A stretch of DNA of 64,000 bases from Streptomyces sp. NBC_01241 (GTDB lineage: Bacteria; Actinomycetota; Actinomycetes; Streptomycetales; Streptomycetaceae). Where the stretch lies: assembly GCF_041435435.1 (NCBI RefSeq), contig NZ_CP108494.1, forward strand, positions 1,956,501 through 2,020,500, in the 5' to 3' direction. This document shows positions 31,939 to 40,256 of this stretch, one piece after another. The notes under the pieces are model-generated. The model saw nothing but the letters and a program-made list of their open reading frames with translations, was not told the DNA's origin and searched no databases. The position numbers and the translations under genes were made by a program. Numbering within the stretch: position 1 is the stretch's first letter; every line of letters begins with the position of its first letter.

Positions 31939-32826
31939 ATGCCCCAGCGCACCAGCCTGGCCGACGCCGACTGCGCGATCGCCCAGGCACTCGATGTCGT
32001 CGGCGACTGGTGGACCCTGCTGATCGTGCGGGACACGGCGCGCGGGGTGCACCGCTTCGACGCACTCCAGGAGGAGCTGGGCGTGTCCCGCAAGGTGCTG
32101 ACCGAGCGGCTGCGGCTGCTCGTCGACGCGGGAGTGCTGTCCCGGGAGCCGTACCAGGACCGGCCACCCCGGTACGAGTACCGGCTCACCCGGCGCGGAC
32201 GCGCACTGCTGCCCGTACTGATCGCACTCCAGGACTGGGGCGACAGCTGGGTGATGGGAGACGGAGAGATGACGGCAACGTCCGCCGAGGCATCGAAGGA
32301 GGCGGCCCGGGTGCACGCCCTGGTGGGCACGCGCCTGCCCGAGCTGCAACTGCTGGACTACGACGGCGCGTTGCGCGACCCGGTCGCCGACACCCCGTAC
32401 ACCGTCCTGTACTGCTTCCCCGGCGCCTACGCCCGCCGGGACGCCTATCCGCCGGGGTGGGCACAGATCCCCGGCGCGAGCGGCTGCACCCTCGAATCCT
32501 GCACGTATCGCGACCAGTTGGCCGAGTTCACGGCGGCGGGCGCGACCGTGCACGGGGTGTCCACCCAACGCCCGGACGAGCAGCGGGCGTTCGCGGACGC
32601 GGAGCGACTGCGCTTCCCGCTGCTGTCCGACGCGGAGCTGGAGCTGACGGCGGCTCTGCGACTGCCGACGTTCCGCGCGGCAGGGACGAGCCGGCTGAAG
32701 CGGCTGACGCTGGTGGTGGACCGGAACCGGACGGTCCGCGAGGCGCTGTACCCGATCACGGACATCGAGGCGAGCGTGCGGGCGGCCCTGACGACGATCC
32801 GAGGGGCGGCCCGGCCCGGCGCGTGA
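31939..32826 (+). CDS. HxlR-type regulator fused to a peroxiredoxin-like domain
   Basis: A 295-residue two-domain protein. Residues 1-110 form an HxlR winged helix (ALDVVGDWWTLLIVRD, VSRKVLTERLRLLVDAGVL, RYEYRLTRRGRALLPV). Residues 120-290 form an AhpC/TSA-like thioredoxin fold (GTRLPELQLLDYDG, YTVLYCFPGAYARRD, GCTLESCTYRDQLAEF, VHGVSTQRPDEQRAF, RLTLVVDRNRTVREALY). The GCTLESC pair is where PrxQ-type enzymes carry their peroxidatic and resolving cysteines. GGAGGAG lies before the ATG. A single protein that senses peroxide or thiol stress and controls transcription is a natural reading, but it is inference. Stand-alone gene behind a palindrome. Confidence 0.85.
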   Translation: MPQRTSLADADCAIAQALDVVGDWWTLLIVRDTARGVHRFDALQEELGVSRKVLTERLRLLVDAGVLSREPYQDRPPRYEYRLTRRGRALLPVLIALQDWGDSWVMGDGEMTATSAEASKEAARVHALVGTRLPELQLLDYDGALRDPVADTPYTVLYCFPGAYARRDAYPPGWAQIPGASGCTLESCTYRDQLAEFTAAGATVHGVSTQRPDEQRAFADAERLRFPLLSDAELELTAALRLPTFRAAGTSRLKRLTLVVDRNRTVREALYPITDIEASVRAALTTIRGAARPGA

Positions 32827-32932
32827 CGCCCGAGAGGCAGCCCGGCCCGGCGTATGACGCCCGAGGGACAGCCCGGCCCGGCGCATGACGCCCGAGGAGC
32901 GGCCCGGCCCGGTGCGTGACGCCCGGGCGGCG
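32809..32932. repeat. four exact-length 31-bp tandem repeats
   Basis: Units at 32809-32839, 32840-32870, 32871-32901 and 32902-32932, each beginning GCCCGGCCCGG and containing TGACGCCCG. The first unit includes the last codons and stop of the HxlR fusion gene, so the array probably grew from the gene end. All units are 31 bp with a few base changes. Confidence 0.9.
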
Positions 32933-32940
32933 CCGGTCCG

Positions 32941-33477
32941 TCAGCCGACGAGGCGCCCCAGCATCTCCCGCGCGTACGCCTCGTCGTATTCGCCGCCGGT
33001 GAGCAGCACCTGCAGACAGATCCCGTCCATGAGCGCGATCAGCGCGCGCGCCGTGGCCGGATCGGTCCGCCGGGACAGCAGTTCGGCGGCGCCGTCGGTC
33101 CACTCGGCGGCGACCGGCCGCAACGCGGACCTGCGGAGCGCGGCGCAGTACAGCTCGTATTCCAGCTCGGCCCGCCCACGCCCGCCGGAAAAGTACTCCC
33201 CCAGCAGCCCGGCCAGTTCCCCGGCGAGGTCGACGGCCGGGTCGGCCAGAGCCTCACTCGCCCGCATGACCTCGGCGAAGTTCTCGTTCGACCGGCGCAG
33301 CGCCGCGATCAACAGCTCGTCCAGCGACGCGAAGTGATACGTCGTCGAGCCGAGCGGCACATCGGCCTCGGCCGCGACGGAGCGGTGGCTGAGTCCCGCG
33401 ATGCCCTTGGCGCCGACCACCCGGATCGCGGCGTCGATGATGCGGCCGCGCCGCTCGGGGTCGTAACGACGTGTCAT
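32941..33477 (-). CDS. TetR family regulator
   Basis: A 178-residue TetR regulator. The N-terminal helix-turn-helix is AGLSHRSVAAEADVPLGSTT followed by YHFASLDELL. The C-terminal helical domain would bind a ligand. Its ATG overlaps the stop of the upstream SMR transporter by one base (TGATG), so it is made with it and most likely represses it in response to a transported compound. The substrate is unknown. Confidence 0.88.
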   Translation of the reverse strand: MTRRYDPERRGRIIDAAIRVVGAKGIAGLSHRSVAAEADVPLGSTTYHFASLDELLIAALRRSNENFAEVMRASEALADPAVDLAGELAGLLGEYFSGGRGRAELEYELYCAALRRSALRPVAAEWTDGAAELLSRRTDPATARALIALMDGICLQVLLTGGEYDEAYAREMLGRLVG

Positions 33478-33797
33478 CAGTGCGCCCCTCCCAGGTTCAG
33501 CACCACCACTCCGGCGATGACCAGCGCTATGCCGGCCAGCTTGACGAGGTTGCCGGACTCCCCCATGAAGAGGATGCCAATGGCGGCGATCGCGGCGGTG
33601 CCGATCCCGGCCCAGATGGCATAGGCGGTGCCCATCGACAGCGTCTTCAGCGTCTGGGCGAGCAGGGCGAAGGCGATGAGATAGCCCGCGACGGTGATCA
33701 GCGAGGGCCAGAGCCGGGTGAAGCCCTCGCTGTATTTCATGGCCGTCGTACCGGCCACCTCGGCCGCGATCGCCGCGGCAAGCAGTCCATAACCCAT
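33477..33797 (-). CDS. SMR family multidrug transporter
   Basis: A 106-residue small multidrug resistance protein with four membrane helices. The essential Glu sits in helix 1 (AAAIAAEVAGTTAMKYSEGF), and the YAIWAGIGTAAIAAIG signature is complete. It would export cationic compounds or guanidinium as an antiparallel dimer. It comes before a TetR gene in one transcript. Two GTAC elements around GAGT (33799-33813) lie right before the start and could be a TetR site. Confidence 0.9.
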   Translation of the reverse strand: MGYGLLAAAIAAEVAGTTAMKYSEGFTRLWPSLITVAGYLIAFALLAQTLKTLSMGTAYAIWAGIGTAAIAAIGILFMGESGNLVKLAGIALVIAGVVVLNLGGAH

Positions 33798-33911
33798 GTG
33801 TACGAGTGTACGCATCGCTGCTCGCGCCACGATACGGCGGTTTTGCGCCATCCGGGGCGCTACGGTGTCCCGACCGGCACACAGGACGACGACACACAAC
33901 GGAGCGGCAGA

Positions 33912-35024
33912 GTGGCGCAGGACGCAGGGTGGGGCGGCGGAGCACCGTACGGAGGGCCCCCGGGGCCACCGGGATGGGGCGGCGGCTGGATGCCACCGCC
34001 GAAGCCGGGGGTGATACCGCTGGCGCCCCTGAAGCTCGGGGACATACTCGGCGGCGCCTTCAGCGCGATGGGGCGCTACTGGAAGCAGTTGTTCGGCATA
34101 GGCGTGACCGTGTACGGCGGAGCGCTGGTGATCGTGGGGGCGGCTGCCCTGATCGCGTACTCCGCGACCAGTGACCATCTGCACCACGTCATCTCGCTCA
34201 GCGCCGAGGAGGATCCGGCGTCGGCGGACGTGGTGCCGCTGGGGATCGGCTTCGGCGTCGTCTGGCTGGTCGCGATGATCGTGTTCATGGTCAGTACGGC
34301 CATGATGTACGCGACCGTTCCCGCGATCCTGCAGGAGGCGGTCCTGGGCAGGCCGACCACCTTCGGCGTGATCTGGCGCCGGGCCTGGGCCCGCGTGCCG
34401 GCGGTGATCGGAACGGTGGTCCTGTCCGCGCTGATCGCGATGATCCCGATGGTGCTCGCGGTGATCGGCTTCGTCACGGTCATGATCGGCGCCATCACTC
34501 TCTCGCAGGGGTCCGGCACCGCGCTGTGGACCTCGCTCGGCTTCCTGGGCGCCCTGGCCACCGCGCCCCTGGCGGCCTGGCTCTGGGTGAAGTTCTGTCT
34601 GGCCCCCTCGGCCGTGGTCTTCGAGGGGCAGGGCCCAGTGGCGGGAGTGCGCCGCTCGTCGCAGCTGGTGCGCGGCGACTGGTGGCGGGTCTTCGGGATC
34701 ACCCTGCTGGCCCTGCTCATGGCGGCCGTGGCGAGCTACGTCATCCAGATCCCGTTCTCGTTCCTCGGCATGTTCTCCGGTGTCATCGGCGGCGCGACCC
34801 TGGCCGACGACCCGAATCCGGCCTCGATTCTCTTCGCCATGAGCGGCTATCTGGTGATCATGGCGCTCGGGCAGCTGATCGGACAGCTCGTCTCGACGAC
34901 GTTCCCGCCGCTGGTGACTGGACTCCTCTACGTCGACCGGCGCATCCGTACGGAGAACCTGGGCCCCGCCCTCGCCGAGGCGGCGGCCACCCCGCCGCCG
35001 CCCCCGTACGGCACCCATGGCTGA
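33912..35024 (+). CDS. multi-pass membrane protein, glycerophosphoryl diester phosphodiesterase membrane-domain like
   Basis: A 370-residue membrane protein. A cytosolic Gly/Pro/Trp-rich N-terminus (about 35 residues, GGAPYGGPPGPPGWGGGW) is followed by LKLGDILGGAFSAMGRYWKQ and six to eight helices. The repeated helix pairs and the segment VFEGQGPVAGVRRSSQLVRGDWWRVFG are typical of this membrane-domain family. A Pro-rich C-terminus closes it. GGAG lies seven bases before the GTG. Function unknown; a role at the cell envelope is inferred only from location in the membrane. Confidence 0.8.
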   Translation: MAQDAGWGGGAPYGGPPGPPGWGGGWMPPPKPGVIPLAPLKLGDILGGAFSAMGRYWKQLFGIGVTVYGGALVIVGAAALIAYSATSDHLHHVISLSAEEDPASADVVPLGIGFGVVWLVAMIVFMVSTAMMYATVPAILQEAVLGRPTTFGVIWRRAWARVPAVIGTVVLSALIAMIPMVLAVIGFVTVMIGAITLSQGSGTALWTSLGFLGALATAPLAAWLWVKFCLAPSAVVFEGQGPVAGVRRSSQLVRGDWWRVFGITLLALLMAAVASYVIQIPFSFLGMFSGVIGGATLADDPNPASILFAMSGYLVIMALGQLIGQLVSTTFPPLVTGLLYVDRRIRTENLGPALAEAAATPPPPPYGTHG

Positions 35025-35052
35025 TCAGCCGGACCGCAGGGCGGTCCAGCAC

Positions 35053-35089
35053 GACGCCCCGGGCTCCACCGCATGGCGCCCGGGGCGTC
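35053..35089 (+). terminator. 12-bp perfect hairpin
   Basis: GACGCCCCGGGC (35053-35064) pairs with GCCCGGGGCGTC (35078-35089). It is 30 bp after the membrane-protein stop and before the convergent AhpD-like gene. Confidence 0.8.
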
Positions 35090-35135
35090 TGCCGCTCCGG
35101 TACCGGACCGAATCGGCGGTCCCGGCTCTCCCCGG

Positions 35136-35609
35136 CTATCCGAACTGGCCGGGCTGGTAGTCGCCGGCGGGCTGCTGGATGATGACGTTCACGCGGTTGA
35201 AGGCGTTGATGAGGGCGATGAGCGACACCAGGGCGCCGAGCTGCTCCTCGTCATAGTGCTTGGCGGCATTCGCCCACACCTCGTCACCGACACCACCGGC
35301 CCCGTCGGCGATGCGGGTGCCCTGCTCCGCAAGCTCCAGGGCAGCGCGCTCGGCATCGGTGAACACCTTGGCCTCCCGCCACGCCGCGACCAGGTTGAGC
35401 CGCACCGACGTCTCCCCGGCGTGTGCGGCGTCCTTGCTGTGCATGTCGACGCAGAAGCCGCAGCCATTGATCTGACTGGCACGGAGCAGCACCAGCTCCC
35501 GCGTCGTGGCCGGCAGCGACGATTCCCCGATCACCTTGCCCGCCGCGACGAGGTGCTTCAGCGCCCCGGCCGCGACCGGGTTGGCGAAGAGGTTCAAGCG
35601 AGCTTCCAT
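35136..35609 (-). CDS. AhpD-like carboxymuconolactone decarboxylase family protein
   Basis: A 157-residue CMD/AhpD protein. The redox motif CGFCVDMHSKDA (Cys-x-x-Cys with the nearby His) is intact, indicating a thiol-based peroxidase or reductase activity. AAGGAG lies before the ATG. It stands alone behind an ECF41-type promoter. In many actinomycetes such genes are the classic target beside an ECF41 sigma gene; no sigma gene is beside this one. Confidence 0.88.
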   Translation of the reverse strand: MEARLNLFANPVAAGALKHLVAAGKVIGESSLPATTRELVLLRASQINGCGFCVDMHSKDAAHAGETSVRLNLVAAWREAKVFTDAERAALELAEQGTRIADGAGGVGDEVWANAAKHYDEEQLGALVSLIALINAFNRVNVIIQQPAGDYQPGQFG

Positions 35610-35648
35610 GGTGCACTCCTTTGCCGTTGTTGGCGGTTACACCTCTCT

Positions 35649-35675
35649 GACGGAAACGGCCCGGCAGATGTGACC
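35649..35675 (-). promoter_or_regulatory. ECF41-type promoter of the AhpD-like gene
   Basis: Minus strand GGTCACA (35669-35675), 16 bases, then CGTC (35649-35652). The ECF41 (SigJ) consensus is TGTCACA-N16/17-CGTC, so only the first base differs. A second GTCACAT lies 15 bp upstream. The predicted leader is about 30 nt. Confidence 0.6.
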
Positions 35676-35786
35676 CGACGGAATGTGACGTGCGTCTCCC
35701 TCACCGAGCCGCGGCAGGGCGTACGGGTCCGGGTTGTCGTCGGCCGCCCGGGAACGGGCCATCATGCGTGCGGCGGCCGAACAACG

Positions 35787-35822
35787 ACGAGCGGCCCCCG
35801 GCAGAAGCCGGGGGCCGCTCGT
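35787..35822 (-). terminator. 16-bp perfect hairpin ending the suf operon
   Basis: ACGAGCGGCCCCCGGC pairs fully with GCCGGGGGCCGCTCGT around the tetraloop AGAA. It begins 11 bp after the sufT stop. Confidence 0.88.
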
Positions 35823-35832
35823 CGGTGATGCC

Positions 35833-36186
35833 TCAGACGTTGAAGCCGAGCGCGCGCAGCTGCTCGCGCCCGTCGTCCGTGATCTTGTCCGGGCCCCACG
35901 GCGGCATCCAGACCCAGTTGATCCGCAGCTCGTTGACGATGCCGTCGGTCGCGGACTTCGCCTGGTCCTCGATGACATCGGTCAGCGGGCAGGCCGCGGA
36001 CGTCAGGGTCATGTCGAGGGTGGCGATGTTGGCGTCATCGATGTGGATGCCGTAGATCAGGCCCAGGTTGACGACGTCGATGCCCAGTTCGGGGTCGACG
36101 ACGTCGTACAGGGCCTCGCGGACCTCCTCCTCGGAGGCCGGCTTGGTCGTGAGCTCCTCGTTGGATGTCACCGTGTTGTCGCTCAT
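35833..36186 (-). CDS. sufT: SufT/MIP18 family iron-sulfur assembly factor
   Basis: A 117-residue DUF59 (MIP18) protein. After a variable N-terminus it has EEEVREALYDVVDPELGIDVVNLGLIY, seen as DPELGIDVVNLGLIYG, and TLTSAACPLTDVIEDQ with the family Cys. Such proteins help deliver iron-sulfur clusters. The ATG overlaps the sufU stop as ATGA and it is the last gene of the suf operon, which supports the role. Confidence 0.9.
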   Translation of the reverse strand: MSDNTVTSNEELTTKPASEEEVREALYDVVDPELGIDVVNLGLIYGIHIDDANIATLDMTLTSAACPLTDVIEDQAKSATDGIVNELRINWVWMPPWGPDKITDDGREQLRALGFNV

Positions 36187-36638
36187 GCCGTCTTCCCTTC
36201 GGACAGCGCTTTCGCCGTCGCGTCCTTCCACGCCATCCAGCTCAATAGCGCGCACTTGACCCGGGCCGGGTACTTCGAGACACCGGCGAACGCGACCGCG
36301 TCCTCCAGTATCTCTTCCATCGCGTCGTCCGGCTCCAGCTGGCCCTTCGACTGCATCAGCTCCAGGAAGGTCTCCTGGATCTTCTGCGCCTCGCCTAGTT
36401 CCTTGCCGACCAGCAGGTCGTTGAGCACGGATGCGCTGGCCTGGCTGATGGAGCAGCCCTGACCCTCGTACGACACATCGGCGATGGTCTCGCCGTCGTA
36501 CTTCACCCGGAGAGTGATCTCGTCGCCGCACGTCGGGTTGACGTGGTGCACCTCGGCGTCGCCGTCCCGCAGGCCACGCCCGTGGGGGTGCTTGTAGTGG
36601 TCCAGGATCACTTCCTGGTACATGGAATCAAGCTTCAC
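36183..36638 (-). CDS. sufU: SufU iron-sulfur assembly / sulfur transfer protein
   Basis: A 151-residue SufU. It begins MYQEVILDHYKHPHGRG. The zinc/sulfur ligands are visible as NPTCGDE, YEGQGCSISQAS and VKCALLSW. In Gram-positive bacteria SufU takes sulfur from SufS by zinc-dependent exchange. It follows sufS after 26 bp and overlaps sufT. Acts in the cytoplasm with SufS and the SufBCD complex. Confidence 0.93.
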   Translation of the reverse strand: MKLDSMYQEVILDHYKHPHGRGLRDGDAEVHHVNPTCGDEITLRVKYDGETIADVSYEGQGCSISQASASVLNDLLVGKELGEAQKIQETFLELMQSKGQLEPDDAMEEILEDAVAFAGVSKYPARVKCALLSWMAWKDATAKALSEGKTA

Positions 36639-36664
36639 CAGTCAACCCTCAGCCGCTCTGCGTA

Positions 36665-37921
36665 TTAACCGAAAAAGTTCCGTACGTGTTCCAGCCCGTC
36701 CACCAGGGCGTCGACCTCGGCGGGCGTGGAGTACAGATAGAACGACGCTCGCGTCGTCGCAGGAATTCCGAACCGCAGGCAGACCGGCCGTGCGCAGTGG
36801 TGTCCGACCCGGACGGCGATGCCCTGCTCGTCGAGCACCTGGCCCACGTCGTGCGGGTGGATGTCACCGAGCGTGAAGGAGATCGTGGCGCCGCGGTCCT
36901 CGGCCGTCGCAGGACCGATGATCCTGAGATCCGGGACCTCCAGGAGACGCTTCACCGCGTACTGGGTGATCGCGTGCTCGTGCTGGTAGATCTTCTCCAT
37001 GCCGATCGCCGACAGGTAGTCCACGGCCGCACCGAGGCCGACGGCCTGGGCGATCGGGGGTGTACCGGCCTCGAACTTGTGCGGCGCGGGGGCGTACGTC
37101 GACGAGTGCATCGACACGGTCTCGATCATCTCGCCGCCACCGAGGAACGGCGGCAGGTCCTCCAGGAGCTCCTGCCGTCCCCAGAGCACGCCGATGCCGG
37201 TCGGGCCGACCATCTTGTGGCCGGTGAAGGCCACGAAGTCGGCCTGCAGCGCCTGCACGTCGAGCACCATGTGCGGGGCGGCCTGCGAGGCGTCGATGCA
37301 GACCAGCGCGCCGACCTGCTGGGCGCGGCGGATGATCTTCTCGACCGGGTTGATCGTGCCCATGATGTTGGAGACCAGGGTGAAGGTGACGATCTTCGTC
37401 TTCTCCGTGATGATCTCGTCGATGTTGGACAGGTCGAGGCGGCCGTCGTCGGTGATGCCGAACCACTTCAGCTTCGCGCCGGTGCGCTGCGAGAGCAGCT
37501 GCCACGGCACGATGTTGGAGTGGTGCTCCATCTCCGTGGTGACGATCTCGGTCTCGTGGTCCACCCGGTAGGGCTCATCGGCCCAGCCGAGCATGTTGGC
37601 CACGAGGTTGAGCGACTCGGAGGCGTTCTTGGTGAAGATCACCTCGTTGCGGCTGGGCGCGTTGATGAACGCGGCGATCTTGTCACGGGCGCCTTCGTAC
37701 AGCGCCGTGGCCTCCTCCGCGATCGTGTACACGCCGCGGTGCACGTTGGCGTTGTGCCGCTCGTAGTACTCGTTGAGGGCATCGAGAACCTGGCGCGGCT
37801 TCTGCGACGTCGCCGCACTGTCCAGGTAGACGACCTTCTTCCCGTCGTGGACCGTACGGTCCAGGAGGGGGAAGTCCTTGCGGATCGCCTCGGTGTCGAG
37901 GAGGCCCGGCAGCTGTGTCAC
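36665..37921 (-). CDS. sufS: cysteine desulfurase SufS
   Basis: A 418-residue PLP enzyme that removes sulfur from cysteine for cluster assembly. The PLP lysine is in FTGHKMVGPTG, the catalytic Cys in GHHCARPVCLR, and the DSAATSQKP start is typical. The GTG start overlaps the sufC stop as GTGA. It works with SufU, encoded next. Confidence 0.95.
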   Translation of the reverse strand: MTQLPGLLDTEAIRKDFPLLDRTVHDGKKVVYLDSAATSQKPRQVLDALNEYYERHNANVHRGVYTIAEEATALYEGARDKIAAFINAPSRNEVIFTKNASESLNLVANMLGWADEPYRVDHETEIVTTEMEHHSNIVPWQLLSQRTGAKLKWFGITDDGRLDLSNIDEIITEKTKIVTFTLVSNIMGTINPVEKIIRRAQQVGALVCIDASQAAPHMVLDVQALQADFVAFTGHKMVGPTGIGVLWGRQELLEDLPPFLGGGEMIETVSMHSSTYAPAPHKFEAGTPPIAQAVGLGAAVDYLSAIGMEKIYQHEHAITQYAVKRLLEVPDLRIIGPATAEDRGATISFTLGDIHPHDVGQVLDEQGIAVRVGHHCARPVCLRFGIPATTRASFYLYSTPAEVDALVDGLEHVRNFFG

Positions 37922-38682
37922 GCGGAAGCGCCACCCTTCACATATGCCTCGTAGCCCTCGTTCTCCAGCTTGTCCGCGAGCTCGGCGCCGCCGGACTCGG
38001 CGATGCGGCCGTTGGCGAAGACGTGCACGAAGTCGGGCTTGATGTAGCGGAGGATCCGCGTGTAGTGCGTGATCAGCAGGGTGCCGACCTCGCCGGTCTC
38101 GCGGACCCGGTTGACGCCCTCGGAGACGATGCGCAGGGCGTCGACGTCCAGACCGGAGTCGGTCTCGTCGAGGATCGCGACCTTCGGCTTCAGGAGCTCC
38201 AGCTGAAGGATCTCGTGGCGCTTCTTCTCACCACCGGAGAAGCCCTCGTTGACGTTGCGCTCGGCGAACGCCGGGTCCATGTGGAGCTGGCCCATCGTCT
38301 CCTTGACCTCCTTCACCCAGGTACGCAGCTTGGGCGCCTCGCCGCGGACGGCGGTGGCGGAGGTGCGCAGGAAGTTGGAGACCGAGACACCGGGGATCTC
38401 GACCGGGTACTGCATCGCGAGGAACAGACCGGCGCGGGCGCGCTCGTCGACAGTCATCTCCAGGACGTCCTCGCCGTCCAGGGTCACCGAACCGCTGGTG
38501 ATCGTGTACTTGGGGTGACCTGCGAGGGAGTACGCGAGGGTGGACTTGCCGGACCCGTTGGGGCCCATGATGGCGTGGGTCTCGCCCTGCTTCACAATCA
38601 GGTCGACGCCCTTGAGGATCTCCTTCGTGGCGTTGTCGGCCTCGACGGAAACGTGCAGGTCGCGGATTTCAAGCGTTGCCAT
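37918..38682 (-). CDS. sufC: Fe-S assembly ATPase SufC
   Basis: A 254-residue ABC-type ATPase. Walker A is MGPNGSGKST, the signature is FSGGEKKRHEI, Walker B is VAILDETDSGLD, and the switch His is in LLITHY. It forms the SufBC2D scaffold complex with SufB and SufD in the cytoplasm. Eight bp separate it from the Rieske gene. Confidence 0.95.
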   Translation of the reverse strand: MATLEIRDLHVSVEADNATKEILKGVDLIVKQGETHAIMGPNGSGKSTLAYSLAGHPKYTITSGSVTLDGEDVLEMTVDERARAGLFLAMQYPVEIPGVSVSNFLRTSATAVRGEAPKLRTWVKEVKETMGQLHMDPAFAERNVNEGFSGGEKKRHEILQLELLKPKVAILDETDSGLDVDALRIVSEGVNRVRETGEVGTLLITHYTRILRYIKPDFVHVFANGRIAESGGAELADKLENEGYEAYVKGGASA

Positions 38683-38689
38683 GGGTGAC

Positions 38690-39007
38690 TCAGGACTCCT
38701 GGGTGACGGAGACGAGCACATCGTCCCCTTCGATCTTGACGGGGTATACGGGGACGGGGCGCGTCGCGGGAAGGCCGGACGGCTTGCCGGTGCGCAGGTC
38801 GAAGCTGGAGCCGTGCAGCCAGCACTCGATCATGCAGTCCTCGACCTCTCCCTCGGACAGGGACACGTTCGCGTGCGAGCAGATGTCGTTGATCGCGAAC
38901 ACCTCGCCCTCGGTACGGACGACGGACACCGGGACGCCGTCGAGCTCCACCCGCTTCGGGGTGTCGTCCTCCAGCTCACTCAGCGCACAGGCTTTGACGA
39001 AGGCCAT
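38690..39007 (-). CDS. Rieske [2Fe-2S] ferredoxin subunit in the suf operon
   Basis: A 105-residue Rieske protein of the non-heme dioxygenase ferredoxin type. The cluster ligands are CSHANVSL and CWLHGSSFD. Its start overlaps the sufD stop by one base. In actinobacteria this gene is commonly found inside the suf operon, where it may supply electrons to cluster assembly; its exact role is not settled. Confidence 0.92.
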   Translation of the reverse strand: MAFVKACALSELEDDTPKRVELDGVPVSVVRTEGEVFAINDICSHANVSLSEGEVEDCMIECWLHGSSFDLRTGKPSGLPATRPVPVYPVKIEGDDVLVSVTQES

Positions 39008-40188
39008 CAGACGGAAGCCTTCAGCTCGGTCTCGATCTTGTCGAGCAGCCGCGCCTCGACGTCCGGCAGGCCGATCTGCTGGACGAGCTCGGCGAAGAAG
39101 CCGCGCACGACGAGGCGGCGGGCCTCCTCGGCCGGGATGCCGCGGGACATCAGGTAGAAGAGCTGCTCGTCATCGAATCGGCCGGTCGCGGAGGCGTGGC
39201 CGGCGCCGACGATCTCACCGGTCTCGATCTCCAGGTTCGGCACCGAGTCGACCCGCGCGCCGTCCGTGAGGACGAGGTTGCGGTTCATCTCGTAGGTGTC
39301 GGTGCCCTCGGCCCTGGCCCGGATGAGGACATCACCGATCCACACCGCGTGTGCGCCGTCGCCCTGGAGCGCGCCCTTGTAGGCGGCGTTGGACTTGCAG
39401 TGCGGGGTGTTGTGGTCGACCAGGAGGCGGTGCTCCTGGTGCTGGCCCTTGTCGGTGAAGTACAGGCCGAAGAGCTCGGCCTCGCCGCCGGTGCCCGCGT
39501 AGCTGACCCGCGGGTGGAGACGGACCAGGTCACCGCCGAAGGTGACGACGATCGACTTGAACGAGGCGTCCCGGCCGACCAGCGCGTTGTGCTGGCCGAC
39601 GTGGACCGCGGTCTCGTCCCAGTCCTGCACGGAGACGACGGTGAGCTTCGCGCCGTCACCGAGAACGTAGTCCACGTTGGCGGCGAGCACCGCGTCACCG
39701 GTGTGGTCGATGACGACGACGGCCTCGGCGAAGGCACCCAGCTCGACGACCTGGTGGCCGTAGGCCACGCCGCCCTCGCCGTGCACCGCGATGCGGATCG
39801 GCTCGGTGAGCACGGCCTCCTTGGCGACCGTGACGACGGACGCCTGCTCGAAGGACGTGTACGCCTGGGCGGCGACGCGGTCCACGGGGGTGCCGGCCTT
39901 CCCGAGCCGGGAGTCGTCGCGGCCGACGGTCTCGACCGTGACGCCCTCGGGGGCCTCGATCGCGACCTTCACGGCGCCACCGGTGGCGACGGCCGTGCCG
40001 TCGTGCAGTCCGCGCAGCCGCTCCAGCGGCGTGAACCGCCACTCCTCCTCGCGGCCGTGCGGGACCGGGAAGTCCGCGACGTCGTAGGACGGGGGGGCGC
40101 TCATGCGCGTGGCGACGGTCGACTCGGCGGCCACCGCGATGGATCCCGTGGTGGTGGACCCCGCCGGAATATTCTGAGCCTCAGCCAT
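39007..40188 (-). CDS. sufD: Fe-S cluster assembly protein SufD
   Basis: A 393-residue SufD with a right-handed beta helix and the C-terminal core GEIVGAGHASATGRFDDEQ and FYLMSRGIPAEEARRLVVRGFF. ATG at 40188 gives the MAEAQNIPAG start seen in relatives; an upstream TTG at 40218 is possible. It forms the scaffold with SufB and SufC. Confidence 0.94.
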   Translation of the reverse strand: MAEAQNIPAGSTTTGSIAVAAESTVATRMSAPPSYDVADFPVPHGREEEWRFTPLERLRGLHDGTAVATGGAVKVAIEAPEGVTVETVGRDDSRLGKAGTPVDRVAAQAYTSFEQASVVTVAKEAVLTEPIRIAVHGEGGVAYGHQVVELGAFAEAVVVIDHTGDAVLAANVDYVLGDGAKLTVVSVQDWDETAVHVGQHNALVGRDASFKSIVVTFGGDLVRLHPRVSYAGTGGEAELFGLYFTDKGQHQEHRLLVDHNTPHCKSNAAYKGALQGDGAHAVWIGDVLIRARAEGTDTYEMNRNLVLTDGARVDSVPNLEIETGEIVGAGHASATGRFDDEQLFYLMSRGIPAEEARRLVVRGFFAELVQQIGLPDVEARLLDKIETELKASV

Positions 40189-40256
40189 GGCTGTCGTAGT
40201 GCTCGCTTTCTCTGTCAAAAGTCGGGGAGTTCGGTCGTCCGGCTGCGGTAGCCGTA

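Noticed and set aside
35637..35762. A 41-codon minus-strand frame before the AhpD-like gene
   Set aside because: It covers the ECF41-type promoter, lacks a ribosome site and has no recognisable product.
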